Source: Cylindrotheca closterium
Lineage: Eukaryota; Bacillariophyta; Bacillariophyceae; Bacillariales; Bacillariaceae
Assembly (NCBI GenBank): GCA_933822405.4
Contig: CAKOGP040001792.1
Coordinates: 186,001-250,000 of the forward strand
Direction: 5' to 3'
DNA length: 64,000 bases
Shown here: positions 9,966-18,956 of the stretch, in pieces
Numbering within the stretch: the stretch's first letter is position 1
Layout of the letters: each line of letters starts with the position of its first letter
Translations under genes and position numbers: made by a program
Notes under the pieces: generated by a model
What the model saw: only the letters and a program-made list of their open reading frames with translations
What the model was told of the DNA's origin: nothing
Databases searched by the model: none

Positions 9966-12611
9966 CTAAGATGGCGGCCTCTTTTCTTCAAGTAGAAGTG
10001 GTGCAAGCTTTTGAACCAAGCTGTGGTCTGCTTCCCATTGATGCTGGACTTTTTGCTTCCACCATTGCAAAACCATCTTTTCTCTCATGTCAGTGTCACA
10101 GAGCCACCGAGAGTCATCACTATCCCATACCTGCCAGGGTATTTCACCTTCATGCAAGTAGTAAAACGTGTACAATAGTGAAGCCCAGTCATACTCTGGT
10201 TTTGGTTTAGTTCTTTCGTCCGTTCTCTTTGCATCAAGGATCCCCTTGTGAGCATATGCGTCGTAGCCGCGAAAGGAAAAATCTGCATCATCAGCGATTG
10301 ATATACTCCAATCAATCAACAGTACATCCATGTACCCAGGTGACTTTCCTGTAAAGTCCTTGGGAGCCACAATTATGTTGCAAGATCGAACATCGAGATG
10401 ATACACACACCGTTCGTGCGCAGCCAGTAGAGTGTCATGTACCTTTTCCATGACAAAAGGTAGGTGCTGCTTGTAGCATTCCGCCTTCCAATCGAAAGCG
10501 CTCGCACGCTTCCCAATAATACCATTGAGAAGCAGGCCATAAGTTTTACCGACAAAGCCATTCAATTCAAAATCAAAAAAAGTCGCTGCCTTGCAAGACG
10601 GAATGTTGGGTACTATACCATGCCCCTGATCTGCTTGATTCAGCCGACGCAAGACTTTTGCCTCATCCTGCAATGAAGTTATCGTACGTTGGAATATCGG
10701 GATCTTTATAAAATAGTCTTGACAGCCCTGTGTATATCCAGCATTGGAATCGATCAAAGGTTTGATTCTCTCAACTTTGTACACTTCACCAAATGATCCG
10801 AAACCCAACCAGTCGCCAATCGATATTTGAGTCATTTCGCCCTCGATTCCGCATCCAGGTACTTTGGTTTTGATATTGGCATCGCCATGCTTCGCTTGAA
10901 ACTGATTGACACTGTGAGCACTGCTCAGTGCAAGCGCCAGCAGTTGAAGACCCTCTTGAGTTAACAAAGCAACTGGCTCGGTCTTGATAAATGTGACCTC
11001 AACTTGTTCTGTTCCCACATGCTGCAGCGATGCTTTGATAAGCGATATTTTGGACAGCGACACAGCCACTCCGTACAGGTCACAATCTACACCAATACCT
11101 AGAAAATTCAGCTCTCCCCACAACCTTTCGGCAGACTTTCCTATTACTCGTTTCACAGCGCAGTCAAATAGTTCCTTATCCTTCTTGTCGTTTCTTCCAC
11201 ATCGTTTCACTTCCACTGCAGCTTCAATCATCCTTGGAAGGAAATGGATGAGCTGCTCTTGCATTTCATCAACCAAGAAATCAACGCCATGCTCTTTTTC
11301 GTCTTGAATTTTGCTTCGTGTTTTGTGTTCCTTGGACATATAAAGCTCACGTAGACCAACAACACCGAGCACTCGATAGATGATGGCGTGAAGAATGGGA
11401 TGCACACTTGCATTCTCTTTCAATCCTCGGATGTTGAGCTTTTCGTCGCATTTTGGAGGCGAGCTGAGATCGAGAAACTTGGGATCAAGGATTTTTGTCA
11501 CTGTCCCTTTCACCTTGTTCGCTGCTTCATCACCTCCAGTGTCAGCAGAAGCTTCGTCCAGATCTAGAAGTTGAAGGAAGTATTTCGCTAGAACTTCCAA
11601 TTTTTTCAAGTATTGAGCTTCCTTGTCGTCAGTCCAATTGGTGGCTTCGGTCTTCAGGTCCTTTAGCAAGTCATGCATATCCACCACCACCCCAATGATG
11701 GGCGACTTTTCTGGAGCTTCTCGAGGAACGCGAGAATCGTAGCTGTCCATGGAACTGTTTCCTGTTGACTGAGAATTTGTCGTCATTTCATTGCAGCAAT
11801 TTTCGGAATACCACGCGAGGCGATGCCAGACACGCCAATGAGAGTGATAAACTTTGTTGATATGTGATATTACGTCCACTTCCAATAATCTTCGTTTCGG
11901 TTCCAAACCTAGTCGTTTCTCTTCCAATAATCTTCGTTGCGATTCCAAACATCTTCGTTGCGATTCCAAACATCTTCGTTGCGATTCCAAACATCTTCGT
12001 TGTGATTCCAAATTCCGTCGTTTCTCTTCCAACGTCTCTCTTTCCAGCCGTTCCTGGAGCAGCTTATTGTCTTCGGTGACTGGGTCTTCATTCAAAACTT
12101 CTTCTAGATTGCGCTTTTGACCTGTTCCGCCACTGTCGAATGTTGTATCGTGACTACTACCTGTATTCAAACTGATCAGTTCTTGATCAAGATTTGTTTG
12201 TTCGACTTGTAAGGTTTCGTGTCGCACAGCCAGTTCTTTCGCTTTGGCTTGCAGTTCTTGATCAAAATTTGTTTGTTCGACTTGCAAGGTCTCGAGTCGT
12301 ACAGCTAATTCTTTCGCTTTGGCTTGCAGCTTTTCAATTTGAAGCTTGTGATCCCACATAAATTGAACGAAAGGATGGTCGTTGTTGGCGTCGAGTTTGA
12401 TGCCGAGCGCGGACTGCAAGTGCCCCACTTCGAAATGTTCTAGTGGTATTTCCTCGGAACGCAATTTTTCCCAATATTCTTGCCGATGCTTCCAGTTGTC
12501 AAACGTTGAGGGAGAATGAGGCATGGATTCGATTGCATGATACTTGCCGTCGTGGGGATGGCCCGTTGTAGCGTTTGCGTTATCATTGGCACTGTCGTGG
12601 GCAGATGCCAT
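9966..12611 (-). CDS. Coiled-coil protein with divergent protein-kinase domain
   Basis: Single exon, 881 aa. The N-terminal third is charged coiled coil, built from a tandem copy of an AKELAVR.ETLQVEQTN block (about residues 90-145) and then a run of seven-residue units of the type QRRCLES (about 190-240). The C-terminal 280 residues are kinase-like: GFGSFGEVYKVE (Gly loop, about 602), FIKIP (probable VAIK Lys), HLDVRSCNI (catalytic-loop Asp and Asn, about 735) and LIDWSIS in place of DFG. The basic catalytic residues are therefore present, but the activation segment is atypical and no clear APE is seen. The central region is unrecognised. Activity is plausible but unproved; it may be a lineage-expanded diatom kinase family. 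Confidence 0.72.
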   Translation of the reverse strand: MASAHDSANDNANATTGHPHDGKYHAIESMPHSPSTFDNWKHRQEYWEKLRSEEIPLEHFEVGHLQSALGIKLDANNDHPFVQFMWDHKLQIEKLQAKAKELAVRLETLQVEQTNFDQELQAKAKELAVRHETLQVEQTNLDQELISLNTGSSHDTTFDSGGTGQKRNLEEVLNEDPVTEDNKLLQERLERETLEEKRRNLESQRRCLESQRRCLESQRRCLESQRRLLEEKRLGLEPKRRLLEVDVISHINKVYHSHWRVWHRLAWYSENCCNEMTTNSQSTGNSSMDSYDSRVPREAPEKSPIIGVVVDMHDLLKDLKTEATNWTDDKEAQYLKKLEVLAKYFLQLLDLDEASADTGGDEAANKVKGTVTKILDPKFLDLSSPPKCDEKLNIRGLKENASVHPILHAIIYRVLGVVGLRELYMSKEHKTRSKIQDEKEHGVDFLVDEMQEQLIHFLPRMIEAAVEVKRCGRNDKKDKELFDCAVKRVIGKSAERLWGELNFLGIGVDCDLYGVAVSLSKISLIKASLQHVGTEQVEVTFIKTEPVALLTQEGLQLLALALSSAHSVNQFQAKHGDANIKTKVPGCGIEGEMTQISIGDWLGFGSFGEVYKVERIKPLIDSNAGYTQGCQDYFIKIPIFQRTITSLQDEAKVLRRLNQADQGHGIVPNIPSCKAATFFDFELNGFVGKTYGLLLNGIIGKRASAFDWKAECYKQHLPFVMEKVHDTLLAAHERCVYHLDVRSCNIIVAPKDFTGKSPGYMDVLLIDWSISIADDADFSFRGYDAYAHKGILDAKRTDERTKPKPEYDWASLLYTFYYLHEGEIPWQVWDSDDSRWLCDTDMREKMVLQWWKQKVQHQWEADHSLVQKLAPLLLEEKRPPS
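11880..12045 (-). repeat. 21-bp coding minisatellite (heptad repeats)
   Basis: About eight copies of a 21-nt unit, the clearest being CATCTTCGTTGCGATTCCAAA on the + strand (the unit is shown shifted by one register). Each encodes one heptad of the kinase protein's coiled coil (QRRCLES and variants ending RRLLE). The middle copies are nearly identical, indicating recent slippage or unequal exchange. Confidence 0.85.
12178..12331 (-). repeat. Tandem duplication of about 75 bp within coiled coil
   Basis: Two adjacent near-identical copies encode the AKELAVR(L/H)ETLQVEQTN block followed by (F/L)DQEL. They differ at a handful of positions, mostly third-codon bases. Confidence 0.75.
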
Positions 12612-13204
12612 GCTTTATTTTGTTGTATGTATCTTGTTGTGTTGTGATGCACAAAGTACAAAAGTACCTGCTTGTGAGTCTATTGTGGAGTATCCGTTGG
12701 CAGCAGACTTGACAGAAACAACGCTGCGAGGGACAGTTACGTGTGTATTAGTGCACAGATGCATGGATGCCGATACCATGCCGGTGCTGTACCGTAGATC
12801 TCGGAGTCTATACTTTTTTTATGTGTTTGTTGTTTTACATCGTTCGTGTCATACGATAGATAGCATCTGGCACTATGCCGCTTTACGGATACCATAGAGC
12901 AGGCAGTCGCATGGACGGACTGCGTACACTTACACGTACCAGTACCATTACATTATATTCAAATATGGACAAGTACAATACTTACAGTATGCGTATCCAG
13001 GGTCTTGTTGATTTGACTAATCCGACATAGTCCTCAATCCACAAAACTGTTGTGTTGTGTGTACTGTAGGAAGTTTGGTGCTGTGCGATACGCATTCTCA
13101 CAAGACTATTTATCCGACACCCAACAGCACAAAGCAACAAAGCAACAAAGCAACAAAGCAACAAAGCAACAAAGCAACAAAGCATATAGCAAAAAAACTT
13201 TAGT
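12612..13204. other. Divergent promoter region with GTAC-rich tract
   Basis: About 590 bases between two divergent genes. No credible gene. It contains short GTACC/GGTAC-type motifs (around 12930-12980) and ends in an 8-bp tandem array directly upstream of the start codon at 13205. Confidence 0.5.
13131..13184 (+). repeat. AAAGCAAC tandem array (6.75 copies)
   Basis: Perfect head-to-tail copies of the 8-mer AAAGCAAC, ending 20 bases before the ATG at 13205, so probably in the 5' UTR or core promoter of the downstream gene. Confidence 0.9.
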
Positions 13205-14788
13205 ATGGAGCCGTCTTCTCAGCGCAACTACGATCCCAACATTGTCATCAAGGCTGCCAACGACAAATTTGCGGCAGGTGATTTGGAAGGAGGCCAAACC
13301 CTCTTTCAAATGGCTTTGTTGAATTGGGTGGACGATGCCCGAGAATTGACGCTGGACCAAGAACAAATGAAGGAAGCCATTGCCACTCTGTGGGTGGCCT
13401 ACGCACATTTCTTGAGGCAGGCCAAACAGTTCAAATCGGCCACAGAGGCCTACGAGCAAGCTATTGAGTGCCCCGTCGCTGGTACTGCAGGGCGTATTTG
13501 GGTGGATTATGGACGCTTTTTGGAAGAGCGGGGAAAAGATCGCAGTGCTCAAGATATGTATATTCGAGCACTACACACGGGAGGTGGACTAGTTCAAGAT
13601 CAGCAGGATAGAGCTTTGTTGTGGAATGAGTTTTTGGAGCTGATGCGCAAACGAAATTCCGATTTGACTTTGTCTGATCTACAGCAGGCCATTGCCGAAC
13701 AAGAGCAGGCCACACCAGACGCCGTTGCTTCCAACAAGCGATTACGATCAGATTCCAACGATTCCATGGTGGGATTGCAACAACCAGATGCGAATCCAAG
13801 CTCGCAACAAGCACTGCCACAAGAAACGATGTCTATAGAAGAGTCTAGAACACATGTGGTCACGGCGAGTGATGTCGACGTGGAGCACAAGGCATTGGAA
13901 GAAATTACCAACAATGCACAAAACGATCCAGCTTTCATGACAGCTTGGTTAGTCCGAGATGGAACAGCAGCACCCCAACCACCAAGGCCTCTATTTAGCC
14001 CCAATCCACCAAAACTCAAGGATCCCACGGGCAAGGAACTAGTGGGAGAAGAACTGGCTCTTCAAATTATTCAATTGTTACTCAAACAGAGTGGACCTAC
14101 CATTTTGCAGGTATGCCGCGGATTATGGATGCTCCAGGGAATCAAAGAACAGCAGGCTAACTTGGGATTGAAAAAAGTCGATGAAGTCATTGCAACGTCG
14201 GCAAAAGAGCTACAATCCAAGTTGGATGAACGTCTCAGCGTGGCAGGGGCTGCCCAATCGGCAGTGGAACAAATGAATGAGGCCGAACTAGTTGCCTTTC
14301 AACAAAAATGCAACGAACAACGACAGTCATTCCTGAACAATATTGCTTGGGAACACCGGCAATTGCTCTGGTGTCAACAACTTTTGTTATCGAGACTCAA
14401 GGTACCAGCCTTTGAAGGGACCACGGTGGATTCTTCCGAAATGGAATTGCAGTCGCGAGTGTGCTCCTTGTTGCATGCGGCCTTTTTCCTGCAACAGCGT
14501 GTAGGCCAAAAGGCTCATCGCACCATGCTGGGGTCCCAAGAAGAACGCTTGAAGAAAATAGTAGCCGAGGGAGGAGTGAAGACGGTATCGAAACGCAAAA
14601 AGTCACGGTTTTCGCCCAAAATTGCTCCCACGACACAACAACAAATGGCCCCACCACCTCCCTTTGGTGGAAACAACATCCCCCCTCCACCACCACCACC
14701 TCCTCAAATGATGTATGGTCAGCCACCTCCTCAAATGGGTGGGTACTATCCTCCCCCGCCGCCACCCGCTGGTGGGTCTTACTATTAG
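13205..14788 (+). CDS. HAT/TPR-like protein with polyproline C-terminus
   Basis: Single exon, 527 aa. The first 150 residues form helical repeats with HAT/TPR character (LWVAYAHFLRQAKQFKSATE, then IWVDYGRFLEERGKDRSAQD), as in RNA-processing scaffolds. The middle is a Gln/Glu-rich linker, and residues 230-470 are predicted helical with conserved-looking Trp positions. A basic KRKKSRFSPK patch (about 465) could be a nuclear signal. The last 50 residues are runs of Pro with Gly/Tyr (PPPPFGG, PPPPPPPPQMMYG, YYPPPPPPAGG), typical of WW/SH3/GYF ligands and spliceosome-associated proteins. I do not recognise the family. An mRNA-processing role is only suggested by the repeats and tail. Confidence 0.75.
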   Translation: MEPSSQRNYDPNIVIKAANDKFAAGDLEGGQTLFQMALLNWVDDARELTLDQEQMKEAIATLWVAYAHFLRQAKQFKSATEAYEQAIECPVAGTAGRIWVDYGRFLEERGKDRSAQDMYIRALHTGGGLVQDQQDRALLWNEFLELMRKRNSDLTLSDLQQAIAEQEQATPDAVASNKRLRSDSNDSMVGLQQPDANPSSQQALPQETMSIEESRTHVVTASDVDVEHKALEEITNNAQNDPAFMTAWLVRDGTAAPQPPRPLFSPNPPKLKDPTGKELVGEELALQIIQLLLKQSGPTILQVCRGLWMLQGIKEQQANLGLKKVDEVIATSAKELQSKLDERLSVAGAAQSAVEQMNEAELVAFQQKCNEQRQSFLNNIAWEHRQLLWCQQLLLSRLKVPAFEGTTVDSSEMELQSRVCSLLHAAFFLQQRVGQKAHRTMLGSQEERLKKIVAEGGVKTVSKRKKSRFSPKIAPTTQQQMAPPPPFGGNNIPPPPPPPPQMMYGQPPPQMGGYYPPPPPPAGGSYY

Positions 14789-14966
14789 CGATACTAATGT
14801 TTTAAGACCCACTCAAGCTACCTAGCTAGGACTATTCTTTTATACTTCAAAAGTCTAAATGGTATTTATTCAAACAGAAACAAAAACGTTGAATCATATT
14901 CAAATTTATTTCAATAAAGTACAATGCATATCGATTTATATAATATCCAGTGCTTGCCACTCTTGT

Positions 14967-17305
14967 CTAGGCAGTCTTGGGCAACAGCTGGTATTCTTTG
15001 GCCGTCAAATCGGCATATTCATTCAAGAGAAGAGCTCGTCCAGATTCCTTGTAAAATTCCTTGGCGTCGGCAAAGTTCTGGGCAAATACTTCCAATCGAA
15101 ACTCCTCATTTTTCTTTCCGTAGTATTCGCACCATTCCTTGTAGGCCAGTCGAATGTGGGCGGGAATGTCCGGCTTTTCTGGAATATCCGGCTTCGTTGG
15201 GGGGGAAACCTGAGACTTTTTGGGTGCAAAGGGAGAGTAGGAGGTCATGACTGCGGCACCAGGTGGGCCAGATAGGGCGTCCAAATATCCCGAGTTTCCA
15301 CTGCTGCGTGGTTTCTCCTGTGCTGGCGCATGTGCGGTTGGTGATCGCGTTGTAGTTGTTGTTGCCGCTGTTGCTGCAGCTGTCGTGTGTGTCGGTGCTG
15401 CAGCTACGGGGGATGCATGCTCAGCAATCGGAGGTCCATACAAACTAGTATGTGACGTCATTCCGGTAGACTTCTTTCCGAATGGAGAGTAAGAGGATGG
15501 AACAACTGAAGATCCACAGCCATAAGAACCCAATACATCAAGGTAGCTTCCCCAGGTGGACTTGGTCGCAGCTGTGCTCGATGCAGCTGTGCTTGACGCA
15601 GCGCTGGCAGCGTGTGTGGCAGTCGACTTGGCAGCGACGACGGCGGGAGCAGATTGCGCACGAGCGGGCTCTGGTGCTTTCTTTTTGGTGCTACTAGATG
15701 CCACTGGAGACGCAGAAGTTGCTTGCTTTGGGGGTGTTGTCATCTTTTTTGTGGTGGTGCTAGATTCCATAGGAGAAGTAGAAGTTACTTCCTTTTCGTC
15801 TTCCTTCTTTCCAGATGCAAAGGAACTTCCAGCCAAGGCTGTTCCTGTAGCCGCGGCTGCAGCAAGAGCACCAAGAGCAACTTGTCGCTCTTCAGTACTC
15901 ATGTATTCGGCAAGTTTGGGATTGATTTTCAGCTCTTCAAGATAATACAAAGCATCGGCTGGTTTCAAACTAGCAGCCTTGGCAGTGTACATGGTGGCCA
16001 TTTGCCTGATCTCTCTAATGATCTTCATCACATCTTGTTCCGCAAACATTTCTTCTGCTTCTGCATTCTCTTCGGCTAGAGTGGCAGATTCACGTTCGGC
16101 TTGCAATTCCTTTAGATCCGCTCTCGCCATCTGGGCCTTTTCAAAAGCAGCTTTGGCTTCGTCAAATTTGTTTTCGGACAAGGCTTTGGCTGCTGCACTG
16201 GAAGCGCTACTTATGACTTCAGTATCGGCTTTTTCTTTGGCAATTTCGTTCTGAACAAATTTTTCCCAGGCAACCTTTTCAGTAAGAGCGGCCTTTTCAA
16301 CGGCAACCTTCTCGGCAGCCACCGAAAGGGCTTGTTCAAACTTTTGAGTATCTTGTTGTTTGGCAACTACGCTGGCGGCAGCCGCATTGGACTCGGGACC
16401 TTTTTGTTTGAACATGTTTTCGCGGGCGGCCTGAAATTGCTTTTCTGCCTCGGTAACCTGGCTGGCAAGGTATGGCAGGTTGATGGATTCCCCCAGGGAT
16501 TGTGCAGAATTCTGGAACATGTTTTCGCGGGCGGCCTGGAATTGCTTTTCTGCTTCGGAGACCTTGCTGGCAAGGTATGGCAAGTCGATGGATTCCTCAA
16601 CGGATTGTGCGGAATTTTGGAATTGCTTGATCGACACTGCCGACATTTCCTTGAAGGCTTGGGCGGGAGCAGCTGTATCAAATCTAGCGCTTTCTCCGTC
16701 CATTACCAGACCTACTGCACCAGCTGCAAAGACAGCACCACCCAGTAGAGGCTATAGATGATGAGCATGAGATGAGCGGAAGCGTAGAAATGGAAAGAGA
16801 CAACGATGGAATGGACAACGGTTGCGGTGAGATCCAGCCATATTTCAAACCAGGATGATCCAAGATGCAAACTTACCCCGGCGACCTTGTGGTTGAAATT
16901 ATTTCGTGTCTCATCGACATCTCGGTCCCGAAGCAGGTAGTGGCTTCCCGATTCAGTTTGTATTATTTGGTTTTCTGAAGGGTTCTTCAAATCCTTAATT
17001 TGGGAAGTTGTCACCACATCGCCGTTTTCTAGGACGGGGTGACCAAAGATAACACCTTGAATATTTCCCTCTGGTAAAAGCTTCCAATTGCTCAGATAAG
17101 GCACCGCAGAAGCATCATAAGGCATCGCGGAAGCATCATTCAATCGTGTGCTCTGACGAGGGTGGTTTGGATCTTGTTGCTGTTGTTCTGTATTAGGAGG
17201 ATGCTGGTGATTGAGGTCTGTAGGAGGTTGAAAGGCAGAAACTAAGATGGCATTGTGTTGATTGCTTGCCAAAGAGGCAGCCAACACAGCAAGAGAGACA
17301 CGCAT
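14967..17305 (-). CDS. Plastid-targeted membrane protein with orphan cathepsin propeptide (I29) domain
   Basis: Two exons, 17305-16877 and 16751-14967, around a 125-nt intron (GTAAGT...CTATAG, phase 0) give 737 aa. The N-terminus MRVSLAVLAASLA...ILVSAFQPP carries a textbook SAF plastid motif. A hydrophobic segment, LLGGAVFAAGAVGLVM, spans the splice join region and is a probable TM helix. Next come two near-identical blocks of about 45 residues (FQNSAQS..ESI.LPYLAS then EAEKQFQAARENMF), a long Ala/Glu/Lys helical region and a Ser/Thr/Ala-rich linker. The last 65 residues match the inhibitor I29 fold of papain-like proteases: AYKEWCEYYGKKNEEFRLEVF, QNFADAKEF and LNEYADLTAKEY. No protease domain follows. 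It could inhibit plastid cysteine proteases; that is inference. Confidence 0.8.
16752..16876 (-). other. Intron of I29-domain gene
   Basis: 125 nt, with donor GTAAGT (reverse complement at 16871-16876) and an ATCTATAG acceptor. Splicing fuses the SAF presequence exon in frame to the TM helix and main body. Confidence 0.8.
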
Positions 17306-17608
17306 GGGAAGGATGGTAAATTAAAGTTTGGGCTCGCTTTTGATTTGATGATGGAAAATACCGTTGTGCGTTTGTCGGTTTTCAGTTTGTCGTTTTTGGT
17401 GAACGATATTTTTGACCAATAGGAAACGACTGACTGTTGGCAGACGCACAATGGGGGGACGATTTTATGGGTTGCGAAAAAAAAGGATTATTTCTTGGGG
17501 AAGAACCATAAAAGATCTTATTCGTATCGTAATATACCGGTATACTTTGCTGCATATAGTAACAGTTATCATACGATACTGTACCCTCCTGTCTTTTGAA
17601 CATCAACA
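17306..17608. promoter_or_regulatory. Divergent intergenic region (putative bidirectional promoter)
   Basis: 303 bases separate the divergent start codons of the I29-domain protein and the quinone oxidoreductase. It contains an ATACCGGTATAC palindrome near 17535. A shared promoter is inference from spacing alone. Confidence 0.4.
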
Positions 17609-18646
17609 ATGGCGGAATCTACTATTCCCGATACCATGAAAGCGATTGTCGTGAAAGAAACTGGTGGCCTTGAAGCAATGACGCTGGATCCATCTTATCC
17701 AGTGCCAAAGGTTGGCGATAACCAAGTCTTGATCAAGAATGAATTCGCCGGTCTGAACTTTATCGATACCTACTATCGCAGTGGTCTTTACAAGCAGGCG
17801 TGTCCATTTATCTCTGGACAAGAAGGTGGTGGTACAGTTGTTGCCTTGGGGTCCAAAACTGAAGACTTCGGTCTTCAAGTTGGAGACAAGGTCGTTTACG
17901 TTGCGCTAGTTGGCTCGTATTGTGAATATTCGGCAGTTCCAGCTTCCAAAGTGGTCAAAGTTCCAGAATCTATTGGCATGGAAAAAGCTCTAGCTTGTAT
18001 GGTGCAAGGTTTGACGGCACATTATCTCGTCACCGATGCACATGCTGGTCTTATTCAAAAGGATCAATGGTGCCTGATTTTTTCGGTTGGCAGTGGCACG
18101 TGTCAGTGGGCTGCTCAAATAGCAAAGGTTCGAGGATTCAAGGTAATTGGTACCACTAGCAAATCGAAAGCTGATGCTGTTCCGAAGGGCGCCTGTGACG
18201 AGCTGATCGTGCTGGATACTGCAGAAGGAAAATCGCATTCCGACTACACCTCGGTGGACATTCAGAAAAAGGTCATGGAGATTACCAATGGTGATGGAGT
18301 CAAATGCATTGTGGATGGTGTGGGCCAATCTACGTCGGATATTTCGATTCAGTGCCTAGCAAGACGAGGCATTTGGATCTCCTTTGGCAATGCTTCCGGT
18401 CCCGTGCCACCCGTTGCCATCAAGAGATTCACTCCGAAATCAGCATTTTGCACTCGTCCCAAGCTAGGAGACTACATGGCCACAAGGGAAGAGCTGGAGT
18501 ATAGAGCCAATGATGTATTTGGCCTCGTGTCTAATGGGAAATTGGATGTCAAGGTGGATACTGTCTTTTCCGTGGAGCAAGCACGTGACGCACACGAGTA
18601 TTTGGAATCGGGAAAAAGTAAGGGCAAAGTTCTATTGCGAATCTAG
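17609..18646 (+). CDS. NADPH:quinone oxidoreductase-like MDR protein
   Basis: Single exon, 345 aa, the usual length of zeta-crystallin/QOR proteins of the medium-chain reductase superfamily, which reduce quinones with NADPH and lack zinc. Visible landmarks are KAIVVKETGG at the start, the QOR signature GLNFIDTYYRSGLYK, PFISGQEGGGTV, GDKVVYVALVGSYCEY, GLTAHYLVTDA, and a C-terminal TVFSVEQARDAHEYLESGKS..GKVLL. The nucleotide-binding loop reads FSVGSGTCQWAAQIAK where QORs usually have AAAGGVG, so the Gly pattern is altered while the following helix is kept. No targeting peptide is apparent, so a cytosolic location is likely. Assignment is firm at family level; the quinone substrate is unknown. 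Confidence 0.92.
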   Translation: MAESTIPDTMKAIVVKETGGLEAMTLDPSYPVPKVGDNQVLIKNEFAGLNFIDTYYRSGLYKQACPFISGQEGGGTVVALGSKTEDFGLQVGDKVVYVALVGSYCEYSAVPASKVVKVPESIGMEKALACMVQGLTAHYLVTDAHAGLIQKDQWCLIFSVGSGTCQWAAQIAKVRGFKVIGTTSKSKADAVPKGACDELIVLDTAEGKSHSDYTSVDIQKKVMEITNGDGVKCIVDGVGQSTSDISIQCLARRGIWISFGNASGPVPPVAIKRFTPKSAFCTRPKLGDYMATREELEYRANDVFGLVSNGKLDVKVDTVFSVEQARDAHEYLESGKSKGKVLLRI

Positions 18647-18956
18647 GCGTCGCACTGTTACACTAGGCCCATTGATACGCATTATGTATCTGAACTGACA
18701 TTGATCGACCTAAATCAAATATAAGAATTCTACTTTCTTTCCATACTGATTTCAATTTTAAATGGACGATAATCATGTTAGCCCATTATTACTCGATTCT
18801 GTAGACATTGTCAGGTACTGATATAGGCCCGAAACAAAACAAAATCGGAAAATGTGGGTCGTGTCATATTGGTATTCAATGTCATCGCGTCGTTTGTTCT
18901 TGTTATCACCGCATCAATCTGAATAGTATACACGCCTCGCCTGCTGAATCATCATC
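18647..18956. other. Short intergenic region
   Basis: 310 bases between two same-strand genes, AT-rich, with no recognisable element. It presumably holds the upstream 3' UTR and the promoter of the oxidase gene. Confidence 0.4.

Noticed and set aside
13131..13184. Possible CRISPR or telomere-like array
   Set aside because: Simple 8-bp tandem repeat without spacers, in a eukaryotic promoter. The unit does not match known telomere repeats.
15556..16254. Long + strand frames opposite the I29-domain gene
   Set aside because: They are antisense shadows of an Ala/Glu/Lys-rich coding sequence. The translation is Ala/Ser/Phe low complexity and the minus strand has a complete gene with signal peptide and domain.
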